From Tigriopus japonicus (taxonomy: Eukaryota; Arthropoda; Copepoda; Harpacticoida; Harpacticidae), in NCBI GenBank assembly GCA_010645155.1, contig CM021320.1:832908-896907 (forward strand): a DNA stretch of 64,000 bases. The letters run 5' to 3'. Below are positions 62,987 to 64,000 of this stretch, one piece after another. Numbering within the stretch: position 1 is the first letter of the stretch; every line of letters begins with the position of its first letter. A program made the translations under genes and the position numbers. Under the pieces are notes generated by a model that saw only the letters and a list, made by a program, of their open reading frames with translations, ran no database searches and was not told the origin of the DNA.

Positions 62987-64000
62987 CCGACTACTCTGCC
63001 CTCAACCGCTTTGTCCATAGACCAGTCCACACTTTTCCTTCACCTCTTATGGCAATCCGTGCCATTGATCCCAAGGCAAAGTTATTTGCAAAGTTGGATG
63101 CTGTGTCTGGATACTTTCAGATCCCGCTGGACAAGGCCAGCAGCCTCCTCACCACCTTCATCCTTCCCACGGGCAGATATCGTTACACCCGTGCCCCAAT
63201 GGGCCTCAGCTCTTCCTCCGATGAGTTCTGCAGACGGAAAGATGAAGCCTTGGTCGGCCTGCCCGGCCTTGTTAAAGTGGTTGATGACATCCTAGTCATG
63301 GGCAGAGACAGGAAGGATCTGGAAGAGAAGCTTGACAATGTCCTTAAGGCTTGTGCAAGGCACCGCATCACGTTAAGCAAGGACAAGTTTGAGGTGGGAA
63401 CCAAGGTCAAATTTGCTGGCTATGTCATCTCTGCCGATGGCATCAGGCCAGATAAGGACAAGGTGGCTGCCATTGCTGACTTCCCTATTCCCAGGGATAC
63501 AACAGGCGTCCGCTCGTTCATTGGGCTGGCCAACCAGCTGGGTATCTTTGTGGAGAACATGTCAGCCATGAACAAGCCTTTGCGAGATCTCCTGAGGGCC
63601 AATGTTGCCTTTGTTTGGGGCCCTGAGCAAGAACGAGCCTTTGCGGCTATTAAGGAGGTCCTCACATCTGACCTTTGCGTCACCGTCTATGATGAGGACA
63701 AACCTACCATCCTCTACACGGATGCAAGCTCTGTTCATGGCATGGGCTATGTTCTAACTCAAGAAGGCAAAACCATTGTGGCTGGCAGCCACTCCCTCAC
63801 GGATGCAGAGACGAGGTACAGTGTCATTGAGTTGGAGGCCACCGCTGTGGCCTGGTCCATGAAGCACTGTCACTTTTACTTGGAGTACAATCCTGGCTTC
63901 ACTGTCAAGACTGACCACAGGCCACTGGTGGGCATTTTCAAGAAGGCTCTGGACTCGATTGATAACTCGAGACTGGTGAGGATCAGGGAAAGCGTCAGCG
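62953..64000 (+). pseudogene. Reverse transcriptase and RNase H of the Gypsy element, after the frame break
   Basis: The frame beginning at 62953 stays open to the window end (349 codons). It carries the reverse transcriptase blocks KLDAVSGYFQIPLDK and YTRAPMGLSSS, the catalytic VVDDILVMG (a V-V-D-D version of the polymerase active site) and FAGYVISADGIRPD. RNase H follows, with ILYTDASSVHGMGYVL, YSVIELEATAVAW and VKTDHRPLVGIF supplying the expected acidic residues. It connects to the Gag-protease frame only across the T run, so I score it as broken. A programmed slip at the T run is conceivable, but such shifts rarely fall inside the reverse transcriptase domain. Confidence 0.88.

Larger units (their letters stand above)
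60510..64000 (+). mobile_element. Ty3/Gypsy LTR retrotransposon (3' end outside window)
   Basis: The order is LTR, primer site, a short leader, gag, protease, reverse transcriptase and RNase H, as in Ty3/Gypsy. Integrase and the 3' LTR would lie past 64,000. The coding part is noticeably more GC-rich and codon-biased than the AT-rich surroundings. The frame is open apart from one break at a run of eight T (62945-62952), suggesting a young copy or a sequencing error in a homopolymer. Confidence 0.93.

Overview
The window is animal nuclear DNA, most likely from an arthropod and plausibly a copepod or other crustacean. Genes are split by GT-AG introns, the intergenic DNA is AT-rich and full of transposon relics, and the recognisable proteins are metazoan families: the Unc-4 homeodomain factor, AKAP10 and Miro. 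The species-level guess is inference only. Nothing looks prokaryotic, and there is no CRISPR array, rRNA gene or well-formed tRNA gene.

Layout. Positions 1-15,980 are a gene desert. An unc-4 homeobox gene (15,981-22,441, +, 3 exons, 343 aa) follows. After it comes a short repeat-rich gap with two tRNA-derived SINE-like pieces and two hAT-type non-autonomous elements. A secreted-looking protein built from about 14 four-cysteine repeats lies on the minus strand (26,747-32,220; 3' end not found); its 4.3 kb intron has trapped several transposon relics. Next is AKAP10/D-AKAP2 (32,694-34,939, -, 3 exons, 613 aa). Positions 35-44 kb are a transposon graveyard: a decayed non-LTR retrotransposon interrupted by a pogo-like element, hAT-type elements, a foldback family and a perfect 149-unit AAT microsatellite. 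A 'pathogen-related protein' (NTF2-like) gene follows (44,795-47,270, +, 3 exons, 240 aa). It converges on the last exon of an unidentified membrane protein. Miro, the mitochondrial Rho GTPase, is at 50,560-54,237 (-, 10 exons, 706 aa). Positions 54-60.5 kb are again non-coding with MITEs and a long inverted repeat. The window ends inside a Ty3/Gypsy LTR retrotransposon (60,510 to beyond 64,000) with a 182 bp LTR and a gag-pol frame broken once at a T run.

The host genes do not form a pathway. AKAP10 (a PKA anchor) and Miro (mitochondrial transport) may both act at mitochondria, but nothing in the sequence links them. Exon joins were chosen by splice consensus and reading phase. All four complete gene models stay in frame across every junction, which is the main support for them.
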